DNA of 64,000 nt, taken from NCBI GenBank assembly GCA_942493245.1, contig OW818685.1, positions 5,270,001 to 5,334,000 of the forward strand, given 5' to 3'. Both the position numbers and the translations under genes were made by a program. Below the pieces are notes generated by a model that was given only the letters and a program-made list of their open reading frames with translations, was not told the DNA's origin and did not search any database. Of the stretch, positions 51,981 through 60,668 are shown piece by piece; position 1 is the stretch's first letter, and each line of letters begins with the position of its first letter. This DNA is from DAOPYU01 sp942493245 (GTDB lineage: Bacteria > Sumerlaeota > Sumerlaeia > UBA8349).

Positions 51981-53516
51981 TTATTTAGGGGAAACACGGT
52001 AGAGTCCGGCGCCGTGCAACGGCAGTTTCGGCGCGAACTCTTCCGTAAACGGGCCCAAATCTTCCTTCTTCCAGAGATCGCGGATTTTGCAGGAACCCGA
52101 CAGGCCCAGGTCGGCCAGTTTAACCGTAACGGTTTTTTCTTTTTCATCGGGCGATTCTTGTGCCGGTGCGTCTCCCCTGGGCGGCCGATTTCTCGCCGGA
52201 ACGCCTCCCGTGTAGAAAACGGCCAGGTACCGATCCGCGCTTCCCGGCGCCTCGGCGATCCACGCCACCATCCCGTCTTTGCGGAACAGCTGCCGGTTGT
52301 TCGCGCTCTTCTGGTTCACCGCCAGCACTTCGTCGTTGGTGAGCAGCGATTCGGTGAAGGCGTCATTTTTCGGCATGTGGCCGCCGATCATCAGGGGCGA
52401 ACGGGCGATACACCACAGAGTCATCATGGTGATCTGTTCATCTTTTGTGAAGCGCGTCCAACCGTTCGGTTCGATGGCGCGCACGTTGCCGAGCGGCAGC
52501 ATATCGGCATCGGGCCAATACCCGGCGCCCCGATACGGCGTCCACTGATCGAGCAGCCCAAACTGATTGTAAAGAGATCTCCAGTTATCCCAGAAATCGT
52601 CGCTGACCCGCCACAGGTTGGCGTGTTCCGCGACGTGCTTTCCCTCTCCCAGTGGCGTGTTGCCGGGCGAGGTGCTCAGGACCATGGGGCGGCCCGATGC
52701 GTCGATGGCTTTGCGGAGCGCTTCGACTTCCGGTTTGTGATAGGGGCGCGAGAGGTCGTCCACCTTGACGTAATCCACTCCCCATTCGGCGAACAGTTTG
52801 AAGACCGAGTTGTAGTACTCCTGCGCGCCCGGTTTACTCATGTCCACGCCGTACATGTCCGGGTTCCAGGGACAGGTGCTTTTCTTGTTGGCTATATCCG
52901 CCGCGTGGAAGTCGGTTCCCAAGATGGGGGTGTTCTGGTCCACCGCCACCCGCGGGATGCCCCGCAGCAAGTGGACGCCGAACTTGAGCCCTTTTCCATG
53001 AATGGCATCGGCAAGCGGCTTGAATCCTTTTCCGTCCGCCGCGGAAGGGAACTTCGTGATGACCGGTAACAATCGTCCCCAGTCGTCCAGGGTGATTTGG
53101 GGGACCGGGGCGTAATTGAATCCCTTGGTCGAATCCGTATACCACTGGATGTCCACGACGATGTACTGCCAGCCGTACTTGGCCAGTTTTTCGGCCATGT
53201 AATCGGCGTTGGCTTTGGTTTGTTCCTCATTCACCGTACAGCCATAGCAGTCCCAACTGTTCCAACCCATCGGCGGAGTCTGCGCCCAGCTGTGAAAAGG
53301 TTGCGGCGCGATGGTCGGAACCTGCGCAGGCGCTTGCGCGCCTCCCGTTGTTTGTATTGCCGCGAACAACCCGCAAACAAGGAACAGCGCGAATCGCCGC
53401 GCCACTCGCTTTCCTGCGGCGAGTACCGGACTTGGAACCCGATCGTCGCAGCGGGTTTCCATGGTCTTCGAAAAAACATTCGCGTGTTTCGTTGTATCGG
53501 TTCTGCCAATCTTCAT
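51981..53516 (-). CDS. Secreted alpha-galactosidase-like glycosidase (GH27)
   Basis: A 511-residue exported glycosidase of family 27 (clan GH-D). The signal region is 'RFALFLVCGLFAAIQTTGGA'. The TIM barrel opens with 'TPPMGWNSWDCYGCTVNEEQ', a diagnostic start, then 'YGWQYIVVDIQWY'. The nucleophile Asp is in 'WGVDYVKVDDLSRPY' (about 236-246). Further on are 'NLWRVSDDFWDNW' (acid/base region) and 'GYWPDADMLPLGN'. A C-terminal beta-sandwich ends the chain. The family removes terminal alpha-galactose or alpha-N-acetylgalactosamine. Start: AGGAGGA 7 bases before ATG 53516. The substrate inside the pectin cluster may be galactose side chains, but this is inference. Confidence 0.93.
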   Translation of the reverse strand: MKIGRTDTTKHANVFSKTMETRCDDRVPSPVLAAGKRVARRFALFLVCGLFAAIQTTGGAQAPAQVPTIAPQPFHSWAQTPPMGWNSWDCYGCTVNEEQTKANADYMAEKLAKYGWQYIVVDIQWYTDSTKGFNYAPVPQITLDDWGRLLPVITKFPSAADGKGFKPLADAIHGKGLKFGVHLLRGIPRVAVDQNTPILGTDFHAADIANKKSTCPWNPDMYGVDMSKPGAQEYYNSVFKLFAEWGVDYVKVDDLSRPYHKPEVEALRKAIDASGRPMVLSTSPGNTPLGEGKHVAEHANLWRVSDDFWDNWRSLYNQFGLLDQWTPYRGAGYWPDADMLPLGNVRAIEPNGWTRFTKDEQITMMTLWCIARSPLMIGGHMPKNDAFTESLLTNDEVLAVNQKSANNRQLFRKDGMVAWIAEAPGSADRYLAVFYTGGVPARNRPPRGDAPAQESPDEKEKTVTVKLADLGLSGSCKIRDLWKKEDLGPFTEEFAPKLPLHGAGLYRVSPK

Positions 53517-54069
53517 GATCACTCCTCCTGTGATTTGGATAAAGAACTACAGTGCGTAACGCGGAAACCCACCTCGAACAGATAATAGGTTGTAATCGGA
53601 CCGGAAGGCGACATCAAAAATGAAGCCTTGCGGGATTGTTCCTGGATTTTACGCGGTGACGATTCTCTTCAAAGTCCCGGCCCGAAAGCCCCAAACCGTG
53701 TCGAACGTGAAGATGGAACAGAGACATCGAACACAACTGTCGCAATACTTCGCTCGATGCGCCGACCAATACCGTCGTTAACGATACCAAGATCTCATAA
53801 GTCCAGGTGAATTGAAACTTTTTTTTGAGCGTCCGGGGTTTCCATTTTTCCCTCCGTCAAAACGCTGTGAGAAAGGCAAAAGGGGGACCATGCAAACACA
53901 ACCGGGGCGTTCTCCTCGCGTTGGGAAGCGGTGAAAGTCTTCTATCTTTTCTTGGATCGGGCGCATTTCAAACGCCTCCCGCCGCATCTGCGGCGTTTCC
54001 AATTGCATCGGTTTCTCCCTTATGGCATAAAGTATGCGGGTATTTGTTATTTCGACAGGAGGATGCGGT
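53517..54069. other. Divergent intergenic region
   Basis: About 550 bases between the minus-strand GH27 and the plus-strand glycosyltransferase genes. I see no gene, RNA or clear repeat; AT-rich tracts near 53815-53825 and 54030-54060 may hold the glycosyltransferase promoter. Confidence 0.4.
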
Positions 54070-55263
54070 ATGCAACATGTCGCCATGGTCGTTCTTTCCC
54101 GGTATCCTCGTGATCCGCGGGTGCGACGCGAAGCCGAGGCCCTCGAACGCCACGGTTTCGCGGTGGACGTTTTCTGCATCCGCAAAGGGGACGAAAAACC
54201 CGTCGAACAGTTCGGCAATGTGACCGCCTACCGCATCACCGAAGCGCGCGAAAAAGAGAGCATTCTCCCCTATCTGTGGTTTTCGCTCGTCTTTCTCTTC
54301 CAGAGTTTCCGGGCACTTCTGCGTTATTCGAAGCAAACTCCCTATCAACTCATCCAGTTTCACAACATGCCTGACTACCTGATTCTGGCCGGCCTGTGGC
54401 ACAAAATGCGTGGGGTACCGCTCCTGCTCGACCTGCACGACCTGATGGTCGAACTTTACAAGTCCCGGTGGGGCAAGTCCCCGGTGTCCTTTCTGCTTCC
54501 TCTGGTCCGATTCATCGCGGGAATTTCGCACCGGCTGGCCGACCGCCTCATCACAACCAGCTACGGGTTCCAGAACTGTCTCCTCAAACGTGGCATCCCC
54601 CAGGAGAAAATCACGCTGGTGCTCAACTCCGCCGACAACCATATCTTCCAGCGGAAACCGCGTGAGTACAACCGCTGCGACCGCAAGGTGCGCCTGTTGT
54701 ACCACGGCACCGTCGCCCACCGCTTCGGCATTCACACGGCCATCGAGGCGTTCGCCCTGATTCACAAGCAACTGCCCGAGAGCACGTTCCAGATCTACGG
54801 GTTGAGCTACATGTCGGACTATACCCAGGTTCTGGAATCCATCATCGAGCGTGAGGGATTGAAAAACCACGTCTTCTTGAATCAGGCCCAACCGCTCGAA
54901 ACCATCGCCCGCGTCATCGGCGACGCGGACATAGGCATCGTGCCCTACCTCAGCGACCCGTTCATGGACATTGCCCTTTCGACCAAGTCGTTCGAGTATG
55001 TCGCGATGGGGTTGCCGGTCGTCGCGTCACGACTGCCGTCCATCACCTCGATCTTCGGCGAGGAAAGCGTGAACTACTACGAGGCCGGGAACCCGCAGAG
55101 CATGGCCGATCAGGTGCTCGCCCTGTGCGCCGACCCCGAACGCCAGCGCGTTCAGGCCGAAAACGCCCTGCGCACCTACGAGGGTGTCGCCTGGCCCATC
55201 ATGGAAAAACGGTATGTGGACCTGGTGCGGGACCTGATCGCGGGCAGCAAGGCGCGCGCATGA
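54070..55263 (+). CDS. Glycosyltransferase family 4
   Basis: A 397-residue GT-B glycosyltransferase. The N-terminal domain has 'VVLSRYPRDPRVRREAEALE', typical of family 4 enzymes that build surface polysaccharides or glycans. The C-terminal domain carries 'VRLLYHGTVAHRFGIHTAIE', 'DADIGIVPYLSDPFMD' and 'STKSFEYVAMGLPVVASRLP', the nucleotide-sugar-binding core with its Glu. A hydrophobic stretch ('ILPYLWFSLVFLFQSFRALL') may attach it to the membrane. The start at 54070 has AGGAGG 8 bases upstream. It stands alone, without a polysaccharide operon, so its product is unknown. Confidence 0.93.
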   Translation: MQHVAMVVLSRYPRDPRVRREAEALERHGFAVDVFCIRKGDEKPVEQFGNVTAYRITEAREKESILPYLWFSLVFLFQSFRALLRYSKQTPYQLIQFHNMPDYLILAGLWHKMRGVPLLLDLHDLMVELYKSRWGKSPVSFLLPLVRFIAGISHRLADRLITTSYGFQNCLLKRGIPQEKITLVLNSADNHIFQRKPREYNRCDRKVRLLYHGTVAHRFGIHTAIEAFALIHKQLPESTFQIYGLSYMSDYTQVLESIIEREGLKNHVFLNQAQPLETIARVIGDADIGIVPYLSDPFMDIALSTKSFEYVAMGLPVVASRLPSITSIFGEESVNYYEAGNPQSMADQVLALCADPERQRVQAENALRTYEGVAWPIMEKRYVDLVRDLIAGSKARA

Positions 55264-55362
55264 TCTACGCGGCTTTTTTTGCCGCCCTGCGGGTCATTTT
55301 TGCCGCGGTCCACATTGTGCTGCCCCGGATGGTCCGTAACATTTTCCGAAGCAAAACTATCG

Positions 55363-55545
55363 AGCCTTTTGCAAAAGCGGCGACAAAGTCGGATTGATCG
55401 TTTTGAATGTTTTTTTACATTCGGGTCTAAACGCTATTCCACTTTTCGTCATTCCCGCGAAAGCGGGGATGACGGAGAAATTGTTTCTGTTTTCCCCGAA
55501 CAGAAAAGGCAAACTAGACTATGAGGAGTTCCTGTTCCTGTCTAT
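55363..55545 (+). repeat. Dispersed repeat R4, copy 5 (internally deleted)
   Basis: Shares 'GAGCCTTTTGCAAAAG' and 'TTTTTTTACATTCGGGT' with copy 4, then CGTCATTCCCGCGAAAGCGG runs directly into GGATGACGG (55447-55474), so the internal part is missing. It ends with the inverse of the CAGGAACTCCTC end (near 55524-55545). Confidence 0.75.
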
Positions 55546-55689
55546 CCCTGTTGCTATTTTTTCGAACCCGGAGGTAAAATAGCGGTATAATCGGAAAAGG
55601 ATGGGAGCGCCTTCAAAGAGCAGGCATTTCGTTCCTGTTCCGCAAATTCAACCGTCAGTCGCACAGGTTCGAGGTAAGGGGATGATCTT

Positions 55690-58600
55690 GTGACGCGACC
55701 TGGGTCTCGTTGGGGCATCGGACACCTGTCGGTTCTTCTTGCTGCCGGATTCCTCGTTCTGGCATCCGCGTCCGGCGCCGGGGCCGCCGGGACAATTCGC
55801 GCTGCAGCCGATTGGAAAAACACGATTGATTTTCCGTTCGATCCGTTCCGGGCAGATGCCTCCACAATCTTCGATCCCGCCTGGATCAAATTCACGATCC
55901 TGAAAAACCAACCCGATACGGTCTATTTTCAGGATTCCCGCGCCTACAAGTTTCACTACCCTTTTGCCGTCAAAAACCTCGAACCGTTTGCGGGGATGTC
56001 CGAGCGGGAATTCGACAACCTCACGCTGTACGCTCAGGGCCAGGTCGCCATTCTGGGAGCGGTGATCTTCCCCCCCAGCCTGAACAATCCGACCACCGAA
56101 ACACAGCGGGCCGAGTATGGAATCCAGCTGGTTCGACAGGACCCTTACAGCGCCGAGGAAATCGTCTCGCTCTTCAACCTCGTTCGCTCGAAAGTCGAGG
56201 CGACTTCGGCGACTCGCGCGTTTTATTTCCCGGCCTATGAACAAATCGCGGAAGCGCAGCGTAACCGTGTCTGGCTCGAGTCGCAGGGTGTTCCGGTCAG
56301 CGGTCCCGACCGATGGGCGCAGGACAATGCCGTCTATGCGAGCGGTTGGGCTTTCGGACGGTTGAAATACTGTGCGGGCGAGGCTATTGACCGGGCTTTT
56401 TCGCGCGGAGAACTGCTCGCAACCGATATTCTTCTCACCGACGGCGTGCCGGCCGAGATCCCCATCCTGGCCGGAGTTCTCACCCTGACCCCCTCGACGC
56501 CAAACTCGCATGTCGCCATCCTTTCGCAAACCTATGGCACTCCCTTCGCTCATCTGGCGCTTGAACAGGATGCGGCGCAGGCGCAGAGTCTGATCGGCCG
56601 GCGGGTGGCGGTGAATGCGAGCGGCTCCAATTCCGGGTGGGCTGTGCCAAAGGTCCGTCTCTTCGATCTGGAAACGGAACTCAACGATGTTCTGACCTCG
56701 GAAATACTCGCTCTGAAAGATCCCCCCATCCTGGAGTTCCAGCCGATGCAACTGTTCGGCGCGTTCAGCGCTTCCACCGACAACCTGACGCCCGACGACA
56801 TCGTGTTCTTCGGAGGAAAAGCGGCCAACTTCGGCGCCTTGCGGCGCAGCATTCCGCAGAACGCGCCGGTCTCCCTGGCCTTTTCTTTCGATTTATGGAA
56901 TGCGTTTCTGGACCAGTCGCTTTCGACCGGACGCACGTTGCGCGCCGAAATCCAGGTTCGGCTTTCGAAGTACACAACCTATCCGGTTTCCGATATCCAG
57001 AGTCTTCAGGACGATCTGAAAGGCATCCGGGATCTCTTCAAGGACGACCGCGTCACCACCTTCACGGAAACATGCTCCCAGGCCGTTCTGACGGCGCTTC
57101 AGGATCCCCGCTACGGTCTGGATCCCCTGAAGAAAATCCGCTTCCGCAGTTCCACCAATGTCGAGGACAGCAAAAATTTCACGGGCGCCGGCCTCTATTC
57201 AAGTTACAGCGGTTGTCTGGCCGACGACCTCGATGGGGACAATCAAGGCCCGAGCCAAGCCGATCCCAACTGGCTCGAAGAGCGCGGCGTCTTCTATACC
57301 ATCCGTCGCGTGTTCGCCAGTTTCTACAACGAGAATGCCTTCCTGGCTCGTCTTCGTCATCGCGTGGATGAAAGCAAGGTCGGCATGGCCCTCCTGGTCC
57401 ACCCTTCCACCCCCGATCCGTTCGAACTGGCCAATGGTGTCGCGACCGTTCGCAAAACCATTTCTGGAAATTATGTCACTTACAATATGGTTCTTGTCTC
57501 CCAGGCGGGCGCCGTGTCCGTCGCCAATGCGGAGGGCGGGGCGATTCCCGAAGAAGTGGAGATCTACCTGACGACGGGCAATCCCCCCTCGCCTTTCCTG
57601 GTAAAACAGTCGAACCTGGTCCAGCTGGGCGCGACTGTTCTGACGTGGGATTCGGATTATTCGCAGATGGCCCTGCTGCTGAAGAGCGCCGTGGACGAAT
57701 TCACCAAGGGTGTCTCGGAACCGGATCGCTGGTTCGACCTGGAATACAAAAAGGTCGCCCCCGAGGGTCTTCTGCGCATCAAGCAGATTCGCGAATTGCC
57801 CCTGCCCGACACCACCCCCAGCGTCACCCCCTTTCTTGTCAATGAGCCGGTCGAATACACTCTTTACCAGGGCGAACAGAACGCCCCCGAGGGGCTGTTC
57901 GCTTACCACCGGCTCAAATCGCGCTGGCGTTTTCAGACTCAAACCTTGCGTCTCACGGAAGCGAACCTCCAGAAATCCTTCTATAAATCCGTGGAGTTCG
58001 AGTATGTGGACGGCGCGGGTACACGCCTTCAGAGGGGTCAACCGGCAACCTGGCTCAACGCCGTTCACAAAGCCACAAAACCGTCGCCCGCCGGAACCCT
58101 GTGGGATATAGCCGACAGTTGGGATCTTCCCGTTTACGGAAATCCCCGGAACTACTCGCTCGGAATCACTAATTTGCAAACACGGCTCCCACGCGCCGAG
58201 TGCCCTCTGCTCGCCTTGCGCGATCTCAATTCCGGCTGGTATTCCGGAGGAGAAATTGATCTGACGGTGACCTACCGGAACGGGGTCAAATGCTGGGACA
58301 ACTCAGGCGTCCCGTTTTTTGTGACCGAGGAGCGGGCACGGCTGGAACCCCGCCGCTCACCACAAATCGGAGACTTACCGCAGAAACGCGCCTGCAAGTT
58401 TCCGGAGGGACACATCGTCCGGGTCCATTATTATTGGCCGCCGGTGCCCGATGGTCCCATCGCCGGTTATACGGCGCCTCTGGCCCGATGGGGCGAAACA
58501 ACGATCGAGGGTTTCACGGCGAAGCCAATCGTGCTGCATGGCGACTATTCCCAGACCTACTGTCCCAGCCATCACAATTTTGCGGAAAATTTTCTGTTTG

Positions 58601-58788
58601 AACCGCGTCTCGAACCCGGCATAGATCCGGAAATCCTGAGCGAACTGCGCGCGCGGGACATCCGCTTGTTTCACTACACCACTTCTCCGTGGGCGACGGA
58701 AGACCCGGACGGCCAGACGCTCCGAACCTACGGGTTCGACCCGGACGAACCGCCCACCCGCAATCAAGGCGTCTGGCTGCTGAAGTGA
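55690..58788 (+). CDS. Secreted PEP-synthase-like protein (PEP/pyruvate-binding ATP-grasp domain)
   Basis: A 1032-residue protein with a GTG start (AAGGGG 8 bases upstream) and a signal peptide ('LSVLLAAGFLVLASASGAGA'). A region near 272-290 ('TPNSHVAILSQTYGTPFAH') resembles the swivelling phosphohistidine domain of PEP synthase and pyruvate phosphate dikinase, with the histidine kept. Near 484-502, 'IRFRSSTNVEDSKNFTGAGL' matches the PPDK_N ATP-grasp loop. A C-terminal part of about 330 residues has no family I recognise. In PEP synthase the histidine domain follows the ATP-grasp; here it precedes it. Export is also unusual, since ATP and PEP are scarce outside the cytoplasm. It may be an enzyme using another phosphate donor, or a degenerate binding protein. 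Confidence 0.75.
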   Translation: MTRPGSRWGIGHLSVLLAAGFLVLASASGAGAAGTIRAAADWKNTIDFPFDPFRADASTIFDPAWIKFTILKNQPDTVYFQDSRAYKFHYPFAVKNLEPFAGMSEREFDNLTLYAQGQVAILGAVIFPPSLNNPTTETQRAEYGIQLVRQDPYSAEEIVSLFNLVRSKVEATSATRAFYFPAYEQIAEAQRNRVWLESQGVPVSGPDRWAQDNAVYASGWAFGRLKYCAGEAIDRAFSRGELLATDILLTDGVPAEIPILAGVLTLTPSTPNSHVAILSQTYGTPFAHLALEQDAAQAQSLIGRRVAVNASGSNSGWAVPKVRLFDLETELNDVLTSEILALKDPPILEFQPMQLFGAFSASTDNLTPDDIVFFGGKAANFGALRRSIPQNAPVSLAFSFDLWNAFLDQSLSTGRTLRAEIQVRLSKYTTYPVSDIQSLQDDLKGIRDLFKDDRVTTFTETCSQAVLTALQDPRYGLDPLKKIRFRSSTNVEDSKNFTGAGLYSSYSGCLADDLDGDNQGPSQADPNWLEERGVFYTIRRVFASFYNENAFLARLRHRVDESKVGMALLVHPSTPDPFELANGVATVRKTISGNYVTYNMVLVSQAGAVSVANAEGGAIPEEVEIYLTTGNPPSPFLVKQSNLVQLGATVLTWDSDYSQMALLLKSAVDEFTKGVSEPDRWFDLEYKKVAPEGLLRIKQIRELPLPDTTPSVTPFLVNEPVEYTLYQGEQNAPEGLFAYHRLKSRWRFQTQTLRLTEANLQKSFYKSVEFEYVDGAGTRLQRGQPATWLNAVHKATKPSPAGTLWDIADSWDLPVYGNPRNYSLGITNLQTRLPRAECPLLALRDLNSGWYSGGEIDLTVTYRNGVKCWDNSGVPFFVTEERARLEPRRSPQIGDLPQKRACKFPEGHIVRVHYYWPPVPDGPIAGYTAPLARWGETTIEGFTAKPIVLHGDYSQTYCPSHHNFAENFLFEPRLEPGIDPEILSELRARDIRLFHYTTSPWATEDPDGQTLRTYGFDPDEPPTRNQGVWLLK

Positions 58789-58973
58789 GTCCGGACGACA
58801 GAAGGCCGATCTGGACCCTTCTTTGATACGAAGTTGCGTTCAAAATGGCACAAACTCATTTGATCCTAAAAACCGCTGTTAAGAACCCAAGTTCATTGTA
58901 CTCAACCGGATTGGGTGTACCCAAAGGGTGATCCGCAGGGGAAAGAAACCGGAGATCGACAAGGGGCCGGTCA

Positions 58974-59180
58974 AGCGCCAACGGCGCGGTTCATTGTAGC
59001 CTGGGGCATCGCCCCAGGAACAAACCGGGTCGTTTTCATGAGGGCTGAAAGCCCGTTCTATCCAAGCGCTTCTCCCCATCCCAATCGGACGGGCCTTCAG
59101 CCCTTCTGAAAATGGGGACATCCTCCCTGGGGCGACGCTTCGCTTGCCCCAGGCTACAATCAATCGGCGCCGTTGGCGCT
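58974..59180. repeat. Nested palindromic repeat, copy B
   Basis: Outer arms AGCGCCAACGGCGC and GCGCCGTTGGCGCT, middle GTAGCCTGGGGC and GCCCCAGGCTAC with the local hairpins of copy A, inner AGGGCTGAAAGCCCG and CGGGCCTTCAGCCCTT. The loops differ from copy A while the stems are kept. The flanks 58789-58973 and 59181-59289 hold nothing else recognisable. Confidence 0.85.
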
Positions 59181-59289
59181 CAACTACGATTTTTAGGTTG
59201 AATAGAAACGGTTTTCGGTATCCGATTGATTGCAACTGGGTATGACAAGAGGATTGGAATAACGCTGATTCTTTCTTATCCCGCCGTAC

Positions 59290-59336
59290 AAAGGAAAAGC
59301 GGGGGCGTTTCTCATAGACGCCCCCGCTTTTCCTTT
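59290..59336 (-). terminator. Terminator of the SH3 gene
   Basis: A 19-base perfect inverted repeat whose arm is AAAGGAAAAGCGGGGGCGT, with a 9-base loop. Read on the minus strand it ends CGCTTTTCCTTT, a GC stem followed by T-rich sequence, 49 bases after the SH3 gene stop. It may work in both directions. Confidence 0.85.
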
Positions 59337-59384
59337 ATGATCACCCACATCCCCCGTCCACTTTTACGCGATTGAATCGGAGAA

Positions 59385-60329
59385 CTATTTCTTCGACGAA
59401 CTGGCCTTTTTGCTCGACGTTGTGCCTTTCTTGGACGAAGCGGCTTTCTTCGACGACGTTGACGCCGGCGCCTTTTTGGACGATTCACTCGTCTTGGCCG
59501 CCTCGGATTTCTTTTCAGATTCCGCTTTCTTCGCGGACTCTGCTTTCTTTTCCGTCTCAGCGGGTTTCGCCGCCGCGGGCTTTGCTACTTTTTTCCCGGG
59601 ATTCTCCGGCTGGTTCCACCCCCACACCACCTTGGCGCTGCACCATCCTTCGTCCCCGTCGGCGTGCTTGACGTGCAGCCAGCCATCCTTATCCGCGAGC
59701 ACCTTGAACGCCGTGCCCCGCTCGGCCTGAAAGCGGCGCGGGAAGAGCGGATTGCCGTTCTTGTCCGTCCCGGCGCCCTCACGCACGGGGATCCAGGCGA
59801 CCTCTTCCGTCGGGGTGGCCACCACATAGCGGTCGAACGAGAGGAAGGACTTGTGCGCCCAGCCACCATCCCCCTCGTAATCCACCACATGGATGCGTAC
59901 GTCTTTATCCACCTTCTTCACCTCGAGCACCCAGAGGGGATAGTCGCTCAGCAACTCGACACTCACCGGGCTTGCGCTCTCCGGCCCCATGCGCAGATTG
60001 ACTTTTTTGCCTCCGGCGATCTTGGTGCTGACAAAGCACGAATCGGACAGGTTTTTGCTCTGCACATACCCCGTCTTCTCCTCGCCGGTTTTGACCTGCG
60101 TCCACTCGTTTTCGACACCGAGCACCTCGACCGGCGTGAACTGCTCGAGCATATCCAGGCGAGCCGATTTGGTATCCGCTTTGCTGTAAAGTCCGGCGTC
60201 GGCTTCGCTCTTCACCAGAACCTTCTTATTGGGTCCGGCAGCCGGAGCCGTCGGCTTGGCCTCCTCGGCCGCAAACGAGACCAGCAACCCCAGCAACAGG
60301 AACAATGGAACCAACAGTACACGCTTCAT
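59385..60329 (-). CDS. Secreted SH3-domain protein with Lys/Ser/Ala tail
   Basis: A 314-residue exported protein. The signal peptide is 'MKRVLLVPLFLLLGLLVSFA'. A first bacterial SH3 (SH3b) domain ('KSEADAGLYSKADTKSARLD', 'EVLGVENEWTQVKTGEEKTG') is followed by a second ('VNLRMGPESASPVSVELLSD', 'GGWAHKSFLSFDRYVV') and a third ('GTAFKVLADKDGWLHVKHAD'). The last 75 residues are Lys/Ala/Ser/Glu-rich and become 'SSKK' repeats. Such SH3b proteins bind peptidoglycan. The tail may bind polyanions such as DNA or teichoic-type polymers. ATG 60329 is chosen for the signal peptide; an upstream ATG gives a longer N-terminus. A strong terminator follows. Confidence 0.85.
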   Translation of the reverse strand: MKRVLLVPLFLLLGLLVSFAAEEAKPTAPAAGPNKKVLVKSEADAGLYSKADTKSARLDMLEQFTPVEVLGVENEWTQVKTGEEKTGYVQSKNLSDSCFVSTKIAGGKKVNLRMGPESASPVSVELLSDYPLWVLEVKKVDKDVRIHVVDYEGDGGWAHKSFLSFDRYVVATPTEEVAWIPVREGAGTDKNGNPLFPRRFQAERGTAFKVLADKDGWLHVKHADGDEGWCSAKVVWGWNQPENPGKKVAKPAAAKPAETEKKAESAKKAESEKKSEAAKTSESSKKAPASTSSKKAASSKKGTTSSKKASSSKK

Positions 60330-60504
60330 CTCGGTGAATTTCCTTTCAAAAATCATTTTCACACAAAAAAAACCCTGTTTTCCCACGGCAGCCGACCGAT
60401 CCCGGCCCCCGTAGCGCCCCCTTTTCCCAAGACGCCGCGCCACAACGTCCCAAACGCCCCCATTATCGAAAAACCCACCCACAATGTAAACAGGATTATT
60501 GAGA

Positions 60505-60668
60505 ATGGAGAATGGGAATTGATAATGGACAATGGATAATTGATAATGAATTCCCACTGCCACTGCCATTGCCAAGCGACACCCACGCCGTTGGTCATGC
60601 TCTGGCGTAACACCCCTTTCCTCTCTCTCATTATCAATTGTCAATTATCCATTATCCATTCTCAATTA
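60505..60668. repeat. Inverted AT-rich repeat pair (ATTGATAATGG type)
   Basis: The left arm (about 60505-60548, GATAATGGACAATGGATAAT core) and right arm (about 60629-60668, ATTATCCATTATCCATTCTC core) are imperfect complements around an 80-base middle. A single arm of the family is at 481-503. Confidence 0.6.
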
